Positions 42,971 through 55,860 are shown, numbered from the stretch's first letter. The stretch: DNA of 64,000 bases from Limnanthes douglasii subsp. nivea (GCA_036936605.1 JAUPFV010000005.1:127652453-127716452); one strand, 5' to 3'. Numbers and translations: made by a program. Notes: generated from the letters alone by a model not told the origin.

Positions 42971-45900
42971 TTATACTTGGCACGTGAAAATTTTATTTCA
43001 CCTTTCTTGTATTATGCTTCTATGGTATGTGAAATTATTCGTTTAGAATTTATGATTCTCCGGTGAAAAATTATTTCATCTTTCTTATATTACTTCTTAG
43101 GGAAATTATTTGATTTTTATTTTAACTTGGTTGGTCAAATTTATATCATACCTTCCTTTTAATAATTTCATCTAGTAGGTGAAATTATTATTTTTAAAAT
43201 TTATTCTTGGTATGTTCAATTTTTATTTCATTTTTCGTGGATTACTTAATTATTGTAGGTGTCGGTCAAAGTATTTGTTTTTTATTTCAACTATCGCATG
43301 TTAATTTTTTATTTTACCATACTTGTATTACTTCTTATGGTACCTCAAATTATTTGTTAGAATTTATATTAGGCTGGTGAAACTTTTATTTTACTTTCAT
43401 TGTATTACTTTCTTATAATAGGTGAAATTATTTATTTTGAATTTATACCTCACAAGTTAAAATTTTATTTCACCTTTCTAGTATTACTTTCGCAAGATAT
43501 GTGAAATTATTTGTTTTGGAATTTCAATTTGGTAGGTGAAATTTTTATTTTATCTTCCTTGTATTGCTTTCTTATGATAGGTGAAATAATTTAAAGTAAT
43601 GTAACATGAATCACGTCGTGTTCTGTTGTGAGTGTTTGTTATTTCACGTTTCTTGTATTACTTTCTTATTTTACATGAAATTGTTTGTTTTAAATTTATA
43701 CTTGGCACGTGAATATTTTATTTCAGCTTTCTTGTATTACTTTCTTCAATTTGGCAGGTGAAATTTTTATTTTACTTTATTTTTGTTATTATTATCACCT
43801 TCCTTCTATTACTTCTTATAATAGGTGAGATTATTTATTTAGAATTTAGACTTGACATATAAAAAATTTATTTTACCTTTCTGTACTATTTCTTATGGTA
43901 TGTTAAATATTTGCTTTTGATTTCAACTTGGTAAGTCAAATTTATATTAAACCTTTCTCGTATTACTTTCTTATAGTCGGGAAAATTATTTGTGTCGAGT
44001 TTATACTTGGTTGGTGAAATTTTTATGTCACCATTCTTGGGTTACTTTCTTATTAAAAGTAAAATTATTTCTTTTGGATTTTAATTTCGCATGTGAATTT
44101 TTTATTTTACCTTCCTTGTATTACCTTCTTATGGTAGCTGAAATAATTTGTTTAGAATTTATATTACGTTCTTATGATAAGTGAAATTATTTAACGTAAT
44201 GTAACATGAATCACATCGTGATTTGTTGTGAATTTTTTTTAATGTCACCTTCCTTGCATTACTTACTTATTGTATGTCCAATTAATTGTTTTTTTTCAAC
44301 TTGGTATATGGATTTTTAATTTTACTTGTCTTGTATTACTTTTTTAGCATATGTGAAATTATTTGTTTAGAATTTATACTTCGTAAGGTCAAAATTTCAT
44401 TTTACTTTCCTTGTATTACTTTCTTATGGTAGGTGAAATTATATGTTTAGAATTTTTAGTTTGCACGTGAAAGTTTTATTTCACCATCCTTGTATTACTT
44501 CTTATGGGAGGTGAACTTATTTGTTTTAGATTTCAACTTCGTAGGTCAAACTGATATTTTACCTTGTTTGTATTAATTTGTTATGCTAGGTGGAATTATT
44601 TGTTTAGAACTTATAGTTAGTAGGTGAACTTTTTTATTTCACCTTTCTTGGATTACTTTCTTATTGTAGGTAAAATTGTTTATTTTAGATTTCAATTTGG
44701 CATGTGAATGTTTTAATTTATCTTCCTTGTATTACTTTTTTATGGCAGCTATTTTTTTTTAGAATTTATATTTGGCAATTGAAATTGTATTTTACCTTCT
44801 TTGTAAAACAATTTATGGTATGTGAAATTATTTGATTTGGATTTCAACTCTGTAGGGAAAATTTATATTTTAGCTTCCTTCTATTAATTTCTAATGGTAT
44901 GTGAAATTATTTGTTTAGAATTTAGAGTTTGCTGGTGAAATTTTTATTTCACTTTTCTTGAGTTACTTATTATTCTAGGTGAATTTATTTGTTTTTTATT
45001 TTAATAACATTTATGTTTTATCCCCCTTGTATTAATTTCGTATGGTAGGTAAAATTGTTTGTTTAAAATTTATACTAGACATGTGAAAATTGTACTTCAC
45101 TTTTCTTGTATTATTTCTTATGGTATGTGAAATTATTTGTTTTAAATTTATATTTGGCTCGTGAAAATTTTATTTTACATTTTATGTTATTACTTTCTTA
45201 TAATAGGTATAAAAACATTTATTAAAATTTGGTAGGTCAAACTTTTATTTTACTTTTCTTTGTATTACGTTTCTATGGTATGTGAAATTATATGTTTAGA
45301 ATTTATGCTTCTCAGGTGAAAGTTAAATTTGTATTTCACTTTTTTAGATTACTTTCTTACTATAGGTAAAATTATTTGTTTTTTTATTTCAAATTAGGCA
45401 TGCAAAATTTTTATTTTATCTTACTTGCATTACTTTTTTATGGTACCTAAAATTATTTGTTTAGAATTTATACCTGGTGGGTGAAAATTATTTGTTTAGA
45501 ATTTATACCTGGTGGGTGAAACTTGAATTTATACCTGACAAGTGAAAAGTTTATACATTTCTTGTATTACTCTCTAATGACATGTGAAATTATTTGATTT
45601 GAATTTAAGTTTGGTAGGTGAAATTATTATTTTAACTTCCTTATATTAGTTTCTTTAAATAAGTGAAATTATTTAGCGTAATGTAACTTGAATCAAGTTA
45701 TGTTATGGTATGAGTGTTTGTTATTCACTTTCCTTGTTTCACTTTCTTATTTTATGTAAACTATTTGTTTTTAATTTATATTTGGCACATGAAAATTTTA
45801 TTTCACCTTTTTTATTACTTTCTTATAATAAGTAAAATTATGTATTTTAGATTTCGATTTGGCAGGTGAAATTTTTATTTTATTTTCTTTTTCTTACTTT

Positions 45901-47010
45901 TTTATTCTGTGAAATTATTTTTTTGGAATCTATATGTGGCATGTATAAATTTTATTTCACCTTCCTTCCATAACTTCTTATAATATGTGACATTATTTGC
46001 TTAGAATTTAGGCTTTATGTGAAATTTTTATTTTACCTTCCATGTACTATTTCTTATTGTATGTGAAACATTTACTTTTGATTTCAACTTGGTAGGCCAA
46101 ATTTATATTTAACCTTCCTCGTATTACTTTCTTATAATATGTGAAATTATTTGTGTAGAGTTTATACTCGGTAGGTGAAATTTTTTTGTCACCATTATTG
46201 TGTTACTTTCTTATTAAAGGTAAAATTATTTGTTTCAGATTTTAACTTCGCGTATGAAATGTTTATTTTACCTTCCTTGTATTACTTTCTTATGGTAGCT
46301 GGAATTATTTGTTTAGAATTTATAATTTGTAGGTGAAAAGTTTGTTTTACCTTTATTGTATTACTTTCTTATGGTAAGTGAAATTATTTGTTTTGAATTT
46401 ATTGCATTTGAACTATTGTATGTCACATTCCACTTTGTTTTGTTAGTGTTTTTTATTTCACATTCCTTATATTACTTCCTTATCATATGTCAAAATATTT
46501 GTTTGGGACTTCAACTTAGCATATGAATTTTTTATTTTACTTTTCTTTTATTACTTTCTTATGGTATGTGAAATTATTTCTTTAGAATTAATACTTCGTA
46601 GATTAAACTTTTATTTTATTTTCCTTGTATTAGTTTGTTATGATATATGAAATTATTTGCTTAAAATTTATACTTGGAGGTGAAAATATTATTTCACCGT
46701 TCTTATATTACTTCTTATGATAGGTGATATTATTTATTTTGGATTTCGACTTGGTAGGTCAAGTTTATATTTTACCTTCCTACTATTAATTTGTTGTGGT
46801 AGATGAAATTATTTGTTTAGAATTTATACTTAGTATGTAAATTTTTTATTTCACTTTCTTTAAATTACTTTCTTAGTGTGCGTGAAATTTTTATTTTATT
46901 TTTCTTATATTACTTTTCTAGGATATTTGTTTTGAATTTATACATAATATATACAAAATGTATTTCACATTTATTGTAATATTTCCTTATAGTAAGTGAA
47001 TTTATTTGAC
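42971..47010. repeat. Satellite array 3 (about 51 monomers)
   Basis: Begins with the right-hand LINE target duplication. The same monomer as array 1, and from 44129 it is the duplicate of array 1. It has lost or gained monomers locally: near 45480-45540 a short internal duplication and deletion relative to 27000-27075. The block gtaatgtaac(at/tt)gaatca recurs at 43597, 44196, 45678 and 47011. Confidence 0.9.
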
Positions 47011-47273
47011 GTAATGTAACATGAATCACGTCCTCTTTCGTTTTGACTGTTTTTGGAATTTGTGAACTTATATTGTTTGGTTAAATCCTCTTTCTCTTCT
47101 CCTATAGATAAATGATCGAAATCTGAATGGTTACTACCGCATGTCATGTTGGACTTAGCGAACAAGAACGACACAATGCATCTATTGTGTCCTATCGGGA
47201 CGAGGAGTTTTACCCACTTGTAGCAGTTTCCTGACTGATGGGTAGGTTGCTTTTTTTCACTAAAAACTTGCAT
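46971..47273 (-). CDS. Hypothetical 100-residue ORF in segment U2
   Basis: The duplicate of 28526-28828 with about two residue changes (Phe to Ser after FLFAK, Glu to Lys near QYKF). Open from MQVFSEKK to a stop in the satellite. No family recognised; see the first copy. Confidence 0.25.
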   Translation of the reverse strand: MQVFSEKKQPTHQSGNCYKWVKLLVPIGHNRCIVSFLFAKSNMTCGSNHSDFDHLSIGEEKEDLTKQYKFTNSKNSQNERGRDSCYITSNKFTYYKEILQ

Positions 47274-48737
47274 TATGAAATGCTAGGTCAGGGGCTCACA
47301 GTAGGAGCGTTAAACGCACTCGTAACAACTGCAATAGTCTTACTACACATGAACTCTCTCATGAATGTTTGATAACTTCAAATAAAAAATATTAATTCAT
47401 ATAAAACAATCAAACATTAAAAACATAAAACCATAATACAAAAAATTATTTAAAAACTCAACTAAGGTAGTAATACGTGGGTGTTCGGTCGTGTCCTATT
47501 TATACACCCCATATATACCGCGGGTATACTCTCTTGGGTACCTTACATACATATTCTTTTGTACCATCTGTACCCAAGAGGACGTAACCGCAATACATAA
47601 GAGGGTGTACTAATGAGATACGAGTGAACAATTGAGCAATCACGTAAAAAATGCTAACCCACAATTTCAAAATAATCGCAGATTAGCCAAAACAAACTAG
47701 ATAGTTTTTTTCCAAATTAGCCTTTAACACCCGTCTTAATAATAAATTGAACTAAAGTTTACACAAATCTAACCTAATCTAATCAATTTTTGGAGATAAA
47801 ATACAAAACAAAACTAAGAACATTAACAACAAATCTCAAAGAGCAAATATACTTAGTTTTATTAATTTGAACCATCTAGTTGTCGACGAAATAAGAAAGA
47901 TTGTTGGTGGACTAAAAAAACAAAGTTTCCAAAAAAAGGAACGGTGGTTACCGAAGTAAAAAATATTTGACGTTATAAATTAAAGAGATGGGAGAGAAGA
48001 AAATTATGAGAATACAGTTTGTGAGAGGATATAATTAGAAGTTGGGTTTCTAGACATATATATAGAAGAAAATGAAACTCGATTATATTTTTGGTGGGGA
48101 AAAAAATCTTAGAGCTACTTAAAATTGGGAGAGATGAAAAAAAAAGGGAAACAAACTTAACTTGTTGTTAGAGGCTTACTCGGGCATTAACGATTTGGTT
48201 CCCGAATTTGATATGTGACACTTTTGTCAGATTTCAAGGTATGCCTACCGTTTATGTAGAAACTTATGATGTAGTGTTTGTGCGAGGTCAGAGCATATTA
48301 GAGTTAAGAAATAAATATGGCTCAAATCTAAATAAATTTTTAAAAGTTCATATATGAACTTATATTGTTTGAACATATCCCATCTTTTATGTCTTCATTT
48401 CTTATGGCCCTAAATATTTTAAATTTATACTTTTATAAACGCAACCGGAGAAACCCAAAAAGTAAATTATACAAATTCGACATTAAACTTACATTTTATT
48501 ATATCGTACTATGATTATATTATATGGGTTTAATAAACCATAAAAGGTTGCTTGTGATATCGACTATATATACCAACTTGCACCATTTGTTAGTGAATCA
48601 TACTAAAGTTATATATCCCAGTTTTAGCTTTATGTCTGAGATTAGTATCTATGGATATTATTCCAAGAAATTCCTTCGATTTTGTTAAAATCAGAACAAT
48701 GTAAGTATTCTAAAAAGGTACTTGTCACTGTATAAAA
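47274..48737. other. Segment U2
   Basis: Duplicate of U1, with the same imperfect hairpin at about 47485-47640. No gene recognised. It joins the gag of G4 at the same base as U1 joins G3, so that junction predates the duplication. Confidence 0.55.
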
Positions 48738-49387
48738 TATTCCATTTCTTGATAATACTCTTCAACAGATCGGCTTCCTTGTGTTAATCTCCTCAGCTTT
48801 AGATGCAGCTCACGGTGGTAATGACTAGGAACAAACCTCTTCCGGATAATGGCTTTCCTTTCTGCCCATGATTCTATAGGATGTTCCCCATTACGCCTTC
48901 TTGAGGTAACCAGTTGATCCCACCAACTAAGAGCATAATCATAAAATTCAGTAGCAGCAATTCTTACTCGATTGGTCTCCGTGTAGTGTTGAACGTTGAA
49001 AACAAGTTCAATCTTCTTTTCCCATTCCAAATAGGCATCTGGATCATTTTTTCCATGGAATGGTGGAATCTTAATCTTGAGACCTCCAAGATTGTCACGC
49101 ATACGTTCGTTGCCCTCTCTTGTACGTCTATGGTGCCTCTATGGCTGTTTCGAGACGAATTGCTCATGGTTCATAATATTCATCAACGGCTTCATTTCTG
49201 AATTGTTCAGGTAGTTCATGGTTTCTTCTTGGACTAGTTTGTCATGAACGGTTCCGCTCGTGGTCAGTGTTTGATTGAAGCTCTTCGCGAAAGGCATCTA
49301 TCTTGGTGTCTATCAACTTTGTCATAGCTTCAATTAGAAGCTTGTTGTTATTGAAATTACTGTTTTCTGCATCATTTGAATTAGACA
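48738..49387 (-). pseudogene. Gag N-terminal fragment, G4
   Basis: Open from MRDNLGGLKIKIPPFHGK to VEEYYQEME (49102-48725). The more N-terminal part is shifted by small deletions near 49135 and 49170. Unlike G3 it keeps the segment around 49290-49340 (TKLIDTKIDAFREELQS). Confidence 0.85.
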
Positions 49388-49720
49388 TCCTTTTCTACAA
49401 AACAAAACAAAAACAAATCACCAGCAACAAGTCCTTGGAAAGTTCTTCAATTTATTTAAAACCATAAAACATATCCAAATCTGTTTTCCTAAGAATATTA
49501 AGAGATAAGTTTCACAACAGCACCTAAAAACGATTTTCTACGATTTTAAATCTCAAACAGCTATAACTAGGGTGAAACAGATCAGAATTTCGTGATTCAA
49601 AATGAAATCATCACACTAACACTCAAATCTTCACAAACAAACTGATAATATAAAATAGATGAAGAAAAATTAATGAGAAAGAGGATACCCAACTTTTCAG
49701 AATGTTGCTCTGATACCACT

Positions 49721-50591
49721 TGATAAACTCCTCCTAGAATCGGCACTCTGAAATGGGATAGGGATAACTTTGCAACCAGGAACCCAAAAGGATTCAAGGA
49801 TCAAAGGATGTGGATCGATAGGTCACACAAAGTTTGTGGAAAGGCCTTTGATATTCCAACTGATCTTCCTTTGGATATGACGCACCAAATGAAGAACAGG
49901 TTTTCTTGTGGATATTACACACCAACAAGAGAAGAGTAAAACTTAAGAAGTTTTTTCAGAATCAAAGATAGTCTAACCATTAGAATTCTGAGTACATAGT
50001 TTTTATAGGAGAAAGAACTAGCCTTGAACACAATTAAGGCTGTTCTTGGAAACATAATGCATGCCTCTAAAACAATTAAGGCTTTTCTTGGAAACAAAAT
50101 GCTTTAATATTGAAAATACAAAGTATTAATGATATAAGCTGGAAATCAGACCCTTCCCTCCTCCAAGGACGTGGCTTTTGGTGTAGATGGGCCTTGGGAT
50201 TTTATTTCAACAAATGGGCAATAGTGAAGTGAAACAATTGCCTCATTAAAAACCTTGTCAAGAAAACCCATTGGGACAAAACTTGAACAAGGGAAAAAGA
50301 GTACAATTGAGACACTTTTTCATTTGTTGAAATCAATTAGCTTGAATCAAGACCAAAGTGGTTTGACAAGCTCTTCCACCATACTTGTTGTTTTGATCAC
50401 GTGGATTCTCTAGTTGATTAAGCAATCCTCCAACAGCTTTGTTAAATTGTTTTGCTCTTGATCGAGTTGTTGGACCAGCCGGTAAAATAAGAATATCTTC
50501 AACTTCAAGCTCATCTTCTTTTTCAAGTTGTTCATCTGGTTCTTGCACATTTCCATGTTTTAAGCTCCTTGTGTCATCTAGGATCACATCA
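49721..50591 (-). repeat. 5' LTR of G4 (871 bp)
   Basis: Collinear with the other three LTRs. The Pol-tail frame is open and happens to continue to the right into the flanking antisense ORF (50653-50333), which is a fortuitous fusion. Confidence 0.88.
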
Positions 50592-52023
50592 GGGTCTTTG
50601 TCCCTATATATATATTGAATCTCATCTTCACCAATGACATTTTTGCCAATCACACTCTCATTTCTTTGGTTGTCTGTTTCAACAACTTTTTTTCTTTCCT
50701 CTTGTGTCCTCGATATCTGAAGTCAGATTTGGAGAAGGCACATCACCACTACTTTCTGAACTTATTGTCTGAGGGGTTTTTGAAGAACTTTTCTTCTTCT
50801 TCTTCAAATCGACAGTCTTTTTTCTTTTTCTTGAAGGTTCAGCTTAAGCTCCTTTTTCAGCGTTCGGGGGGTTAATCTCACTGATTTTCGTTTTGGGCTT
50901 CCATTGCGTTTTCATTGGCTTTGGAATGGTGGAAGAGCTGGCTTGTGCTTTTTTCTTTTTTCTTTTTTATTTGGAGGCAAGTGGCTTTGTGATCTGTTCC
51001 GAACCGGTAGTATGACGTGTGCGTTAGGGGCTGCTAGACATCTCCTATATTGGAGGCTCTATTAATTCATCCTCTAGGACGACAGAATCCGAAGAGATCC
51101 TCTATAGGTGGTTGTTGATAAAATTCAGAGGAATAAAAGCACTGTGGAATTCATTTCCCCATGCTTTTTCTTCCCATACGCGTAAGTTTGGCGATAGTAT
51201 ATTCGAAGTGGTTTGGTGGATCTTATATCGCCTCGGAATTTCTACATACAGTAATACATAAAAGACTTGAAACATAAAGATAATGCATGAAAGCAAATGA
51301 GGTTAAATTACTTACTGGTGGTTTTCCACTTAAGATTGAGCTCTGAAAGGTTCTCATCGGAAATCTCCTTCCCATTTTCCTATGCTCCAGAGATAAAGAA
51401 AAATCTATGCTCAAGAGAGTGATCTACATGTTTGGGCTTCCTTGCATCGGACACAAGTCAATGATCTCAAAGTATTCAACTATCATTGAGTCTAACGGAA
51501 ATCGAAGGCCCCAATTTATGATCTTAGGGTAGACCACAAGTTCGTTTTTAACACAAGAGAGTAGAGTCTCTCCCGTTTCCGGTAGACGAAACGTTACATT
51601 ATCTAGAAGAACCCACTGTCTTTTTAAATATATTCCTCAGATTGATTGTAGTATTCGTACTACATATTTTTTAGTGCAATAAGGTACTCGGGGACAACCT
51701 TCTTTAGATTTACGCTCAAGCTCGAAACAATGTCCTCGGGTAACTCGGTTGGCTCTTTCTTCTTTCTTCTTTCTTCCTTTTTTCTTTGGATCTGGTTTCT
51801 TTTAAATGTTATCCTCGGACTCTGAGGGAGTATTACTTTTTGAATTTTCAATATTAGAGTTAGTCGATGTCCTCGAATTTGACTGAACATATTCCTCGGA
51901 AGCTTAATCTTGAAGTTGAGGAGGGACAGTGTTGCTAGTAGCACTTTGTGAATTAGTTGGTGCAGTCGTTGAGGTTTATTGGTTGATCCTCAAATGAGTT
52001 GCTTATGAATCTTTGTTGGTCAT
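50592..52023 (-). pseudogene. Antisense basic ORF next to the E3 LTR
   Basis: Starts with ATG (MTNKDS) at 52023, 4 bases from the E3 LTR. It reads TAPTNSQSATSNTVPPQLQ, NSRTSTNSNIENSKSNTP, then KKPDPKKKGRKKKEPTELPED, then VNLKKVVPEYLIALKNM before a stop near 51660. After a degraded part (51100-51650), another Lys/Ser-rich stretch (KKKKKSSSKTPQ) lies near 50790 and the frame runs to G4 at 50592. It resembles the low-complexity basic start of the E1/E4 antisense ORF only in style. Probably the antisense extra ORF of another Tat copy; not identified further. Confidence 0.45.
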
Positions 52024-52026
52024 AAC

Positions 52027-52350
52027 GGATAAGAATACAAATTATTATGGACTTAATACAATTAGAGAAAAGTAGTATCAAATAGTTTTATAAAGTTACC
52101 AAATGAGATTTGTATTAGCTGTAGATATAAAGGACAAAAATGCAATATGTCCCTTTGTATAACTGCTTCAGTTAATCTCCTAAAGTTCTTATAAATTGGT
52201 CGGAAGACTATGAATAAAAGGATCTGAGTTTAGCTTCTTGAACTGACTCTTAATTTTTACTTCTCTCACTACAATTCAATCATTCACATTCTCGCTCTAG
52301 AATTATAGACACAATTCAACTTTTATATTAGAAATCTATTATACTTAACA
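52027..52350 (+). repeat. 5' LTR of E3
   Basis: Aligns with LTR1 from gataagaatacaaatta to tacttaaca. It contains about 100 extra bases after the transcription-start region compared with LTR1. The first bases (cggat) have lost the usual TG. Confidence 0.75.
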
Positions 52351-52370
52351 TTGGCGATCATAGTGGGAGC
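52351..52370 (+). other. Primer-binding site of E3
   Basis: ttggcgatcatagtgggagc directly follows the LTR end. It is the same kind of site as in E4 (ttggtgaccacagtgggagc); I do not assign the tRNA. Confidence 0.7.
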
Positions 52371-52444
52371 TAGCAAAGGATCTACTAGATTGCAAATCTA
52401 AAACCATAAAATACAAAATTCACAGCTAATAGTATTGATCGTAA

Positions 52445-54090
52445 TGGGACCAGACAAGAAAAGAACTGATCCTCCAAGTTTGTGAAGCAATAAAGGCAAT
52501 TAAATCAGATTTACACAGGGAAGAAAGTCGAGGTAATAGTCAGGTTCCCAAACAACATGACCAATCTGACATTAAAAATCGAATAAATCAATTATTGGAA
52601 AAGATAGTGTTTTAAATGATGAATACGTTTGAAGAGAACAACAAATTCAATCTGGTAGATTAAAATCCAAAGTACGTCCAGTTTAGGAAAAAGATGAATT
52701 GGAAAACCAATCTGATGAGTCTTACACAGCTCAGTGAATTAGAGGTGCTTAGAAAAACGTTTTTTCAATCAGATAGACAACACCGTTCTTCATGGAAAGA
52801 CAAGAAGGATACACATCTATATATTTCATCCAGTGATATCGAATTGTCTAGCTCAAATTTCGAAGGCAATTTGTTTAAGCAATGGAGGAACCGAAATCCC
52901 TTGAATGGAGAAGGAAGTCGGCATGGAAAGTCACGCAAAGAATATAAATCAAAGAAAGAAAATAGCCCTCAAAATATAACTGATAATTTATGGTGTGAAG
53001 GAAATACGCCCGACCAATACGTTAACACAGCGAATCAAAACCTGTATGTAGTAATGGGAATTAAGGGAGATGATCTATATATGCAATGAGTATATTGGAG
53101 GAATTCTCATTTATCTTATGACATTAGGTCAATACCGCTTTTGAGGTATTCTGATATTTCAAAGATAGAAAAGTTTGATGGAACGCAAGATCATGATGTA
53201 CACATTAAACAGTTCAAGAATCATGTGATGAATTTCGAGGATGTTCATAGGTTGGTTTGCATAGCATTTTCTCAGACTTTTAAGGGTACTGCTTTAAAGT
53301 GGTATAATTGGATTCTGATGGGATCCATTACCAACTTTAGAATCTTTTACACTGCTTTCTGATTATAATTTTGAGGAAGCAATGAAATGCGAGCCACTGC
53401 CGATACAATCATACAATGTAAACAGGTAGTGGAGGAAATGTTAAAAGACTATACTAGACGGTTCGTATTAACGAAGATAGAATTGAAAGATTGTGAAGAA
53501 CTCGTTGTTATTTCAGCTTTCAGATAAGGATTGCTTCTAGGATTTTAGTAAATGAGACTACTAGAAGAAGAGATTTGATAGCTCAAGTTGAAGAACAAAT
53601 TAAAATATAGGAATCAACTAGAGTTCTATGAGGGTCTAGTTCTATTCAAAGAAGTTTGGGGCATGCATTTACTACCTAAGGAAATCAAGATAATACATCG
53701 AATTCACAAGCAATATCTCGTCGGAGGGTGAACAATTAGTTAACTCCTCGACATGAGGGGCTCCAACTCAAGTTACTACCTATCAACCTCATAGACCGAG
53801 GCCAAATCAGTGGATAAGACAAGAATATTTCACGGAATTAACTGAGAATGTTGCTGCATTTTTTGAGAAATCTAAAGGTTATGCTAACTTTAGAATTCTA
53901 GCTCTCATAAATAGGCCAAGGAAAGAACGCAATAATAGGTTTTGCAAGTATCACTCTAATATTGGGCATTACACTACAGAAAGTTTAGTGTCAAAGAAAG
54001 AGATACAAATTTTGATAGAGAATGGCAAGTTAACAGCTTTGGTTAAAGGACAAAGCAGTGGGCAGAAACCTCCAAGCACGTCTGCACAGT
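52445..54090 (+). pseudogene. Tat gag, E3
   Basis: A Ser/charged N-terminal part is open at 52694-53089. The capsid core (53141-53362) has KIEKFDGTQDHDVHIKQF, then FKGTALKWYNW. Later blocks in shifted frames include TADTIIQCKQVVEEMLKDYTR, and near 53940 RFCKYHSNIGHYTTES, the zinc-binding region of Tat gags, followed by EIQILIENGKL. Multiple stops. Confidence 0.8.
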
Positions 54091-54329
54091 AGGTTGTTAA
54101 TACAAATTCAAAGCCAGATAATATGTTGATAATCATGAATTCAAATTTTATAAAGTTTGATACAACATTGGATATCTGGATTTGGAACCATATCATTTGG
54201 TTTTTTTATCAGTGGATGAACCAATTATTCATGGACGAGTTCGAAGCTTGTGTGAAAATTTTGAATCTCTAACGATTTTTGTGGGAGACAGTACGGCTGA
54301 AACTACAAACACTTCTAGGAAAATCATAT

Positions 54330-54837
54330 AGTAAGTTTGTCTAATCAATTAAAAGGTAGAATGTTTACTTATTTATATGCAAATATGAAAACCCCTTTTA
54401 TCTTTTTCGAAGATGATGCTCTAATAAGAATACCAGGACCTCATGAAGATACAGTGGTTATTGGGGCAGACATTGCTGGGGTTGAAATTCGACGTATTTT
54501 GATAGATACAAGAAGTTCGGCGAATTTATTATTTAAATCCACGTATGATATGATGCATAATTCACCTAAGATTCTTCGATCTGATCGTACCATTATTGGG
54601 TTTACAGGAGTGACAGCTCAAGTGATCAAGGAATTCGAATGAGAAGTATGTTTGGGAAAAGACCCTTTCAAAAAGAAGGTCCAAGTCTTGTTTACGGTGA
54701 TCGAATGTCCAACTAGCATTAATGATATCTTTGAGAGATCTTGGCTATCGCGAATGTATATTGTTGTCTTCATTTTCCACCAATCTTTGAAATATGTTAT
54801 TGAGGATCGTGTTTGGCAGGTTCGAAACGATCAATAA
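54330..54837 (+). pseudogene. Tat protease, E3
   Basis: Open 54337-54642: ITFEDDA-like FIFFEDDALIRIPGPHEDTV, then RRILIDTRSSANLLFKSTYD. The active site DTGSS has become DTRSS. A stop after KEFE is followed by GKDPFKKKVQVLFTVIECP and FERSWLSRM (canonical GR.WL). Inactive. Confidence 0.82.
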
Positions 54838-54930
54838 GTAGCCAAGAAAGTGTTATGCAACAACTCTTCATCCTCACAGACCTATTTCTAACGACCAGAT
54901 GACTGAATAGAAATCATGGGGTTAACCTGG

Positions 54931-55860
54931 GATGAAGATGAAGTGGATGATCCGAGGGAAACCCCGAGTTTTTTAGTAGTAGGCGAGAATGTTGAGAAAG
55001 ACACATTTATTAATGAGAAATCTCTACGAATAGGGACATTACGTTCACATACTTTGCGTTATTACTTGTTGTAGTTTTTGTTTGATAACTCGAATGGTTT
55101 TGCTTTGATAGGACGTAGTTGGGGTTCCCCCCGAGGTGATATGACATAGCTTAGCTTTAAATCCAAAATTAGGCCTATTATTCAGAAGAGGCGAGCTTTT
55201 CTGTGGAAATAACCGGGGCTATTGCCGTAGAGGTGGATCATTTATCCAAGGTTGGAAATATTCGGGAGGTATAATACCTAGTTTGGAATGTCAACCCAGT
55301 ATTAGTTAAAAAAAAGAACGAGAATTGTGAATCTGTGTTGACTTTACAGATTTGAATCATTCATGTCCTAAAGACCCATTTCATGTTCTTCGAATAGATC
55401 AACTGATTGATTCCACTTTAGAAAATAAAATTATTTCTTTTATCGATGCATTTGCAGGTTATAACCAGATTCAGATGGATCCAAAGGATTAGGAGAGTAC
55501 CATGTTTATAACTGATCGAGGATTACATTGTTATAGTGTTATGTCATTTGGTCTAAAGAATGTAGGGGCGACATGGAAGTGTACATACTGGGAGATCTTT
55601 TTGAAACATGGAAGTTTACATTGATGATATGCTTGTTAAAAGTTCAACAGATAGTGTACACTTAAAAGAGTTGGAGGAGATCTTTTTGAATTTAAGAGAC
55701 ATTCGATTAAAGTTAAATTCAGAAAAGTGTACTTTTGGTGTAAGGTCTAGTACGTTTCTATGTGAATAATAAGTGAAAAGGGTATAGAGGCTAATCCTGA
55801 TTAATTAAAGTCTTTAGTATCAATGACGTCACCTCAAACAATCAAAGATGTGCAAATTTT
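54931..55860 (+). pseudogene. Tat reverse transcriptase, E3, with internal rearrangement
   Basis: The N-terminal part (54949-55275) matches the scrap at 22381-22717. It continues as NVNPVLVKKKNEN, then PFHVLRIDQLID in broken frames, FIDAFAGYNQIQMD, HCYSVMSFGLKN. Between GAT and EVYIDDMLVKS about 60 bases normally encoding YQRLVN… are replaced by filler (55573-55610). The catalytic YIDD is intact. At least five frame changes or stops. Confidence 0.8.

Larger units (their letters stand above)
44129..50591. repeat. Segmental duplication, copy B (probable source)
   Basis: Matches 25650-32117. Here the satellite continues leftward without a break (42971-44129), so this copy has the undisturbed left context; copy A starts abruptly in Tat DNA. 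That polarity suggests B is the source. Confidence 0.88.
48738..50591 (-). mobile_element. CRM-like chromovirus G4: 5' LTR plus gag N-terminus
   Basis: LTR 49721-50591, primer-binding site 49704-49718, gag start 49387. Truncated in capsid as in G3. Its outer LTR end abuts an antisense Tat ORF (50592), so G4 had inserted there. Confidence 0.88.

Noticed and set aside
50333..50653. 106-codon ORF spanning the G4 LTR edge
   Set aside because: A chance fusion of the Pol tail in the LTR with the flanking antisense ORF; the LTR boundary at 50591 lies inside it.
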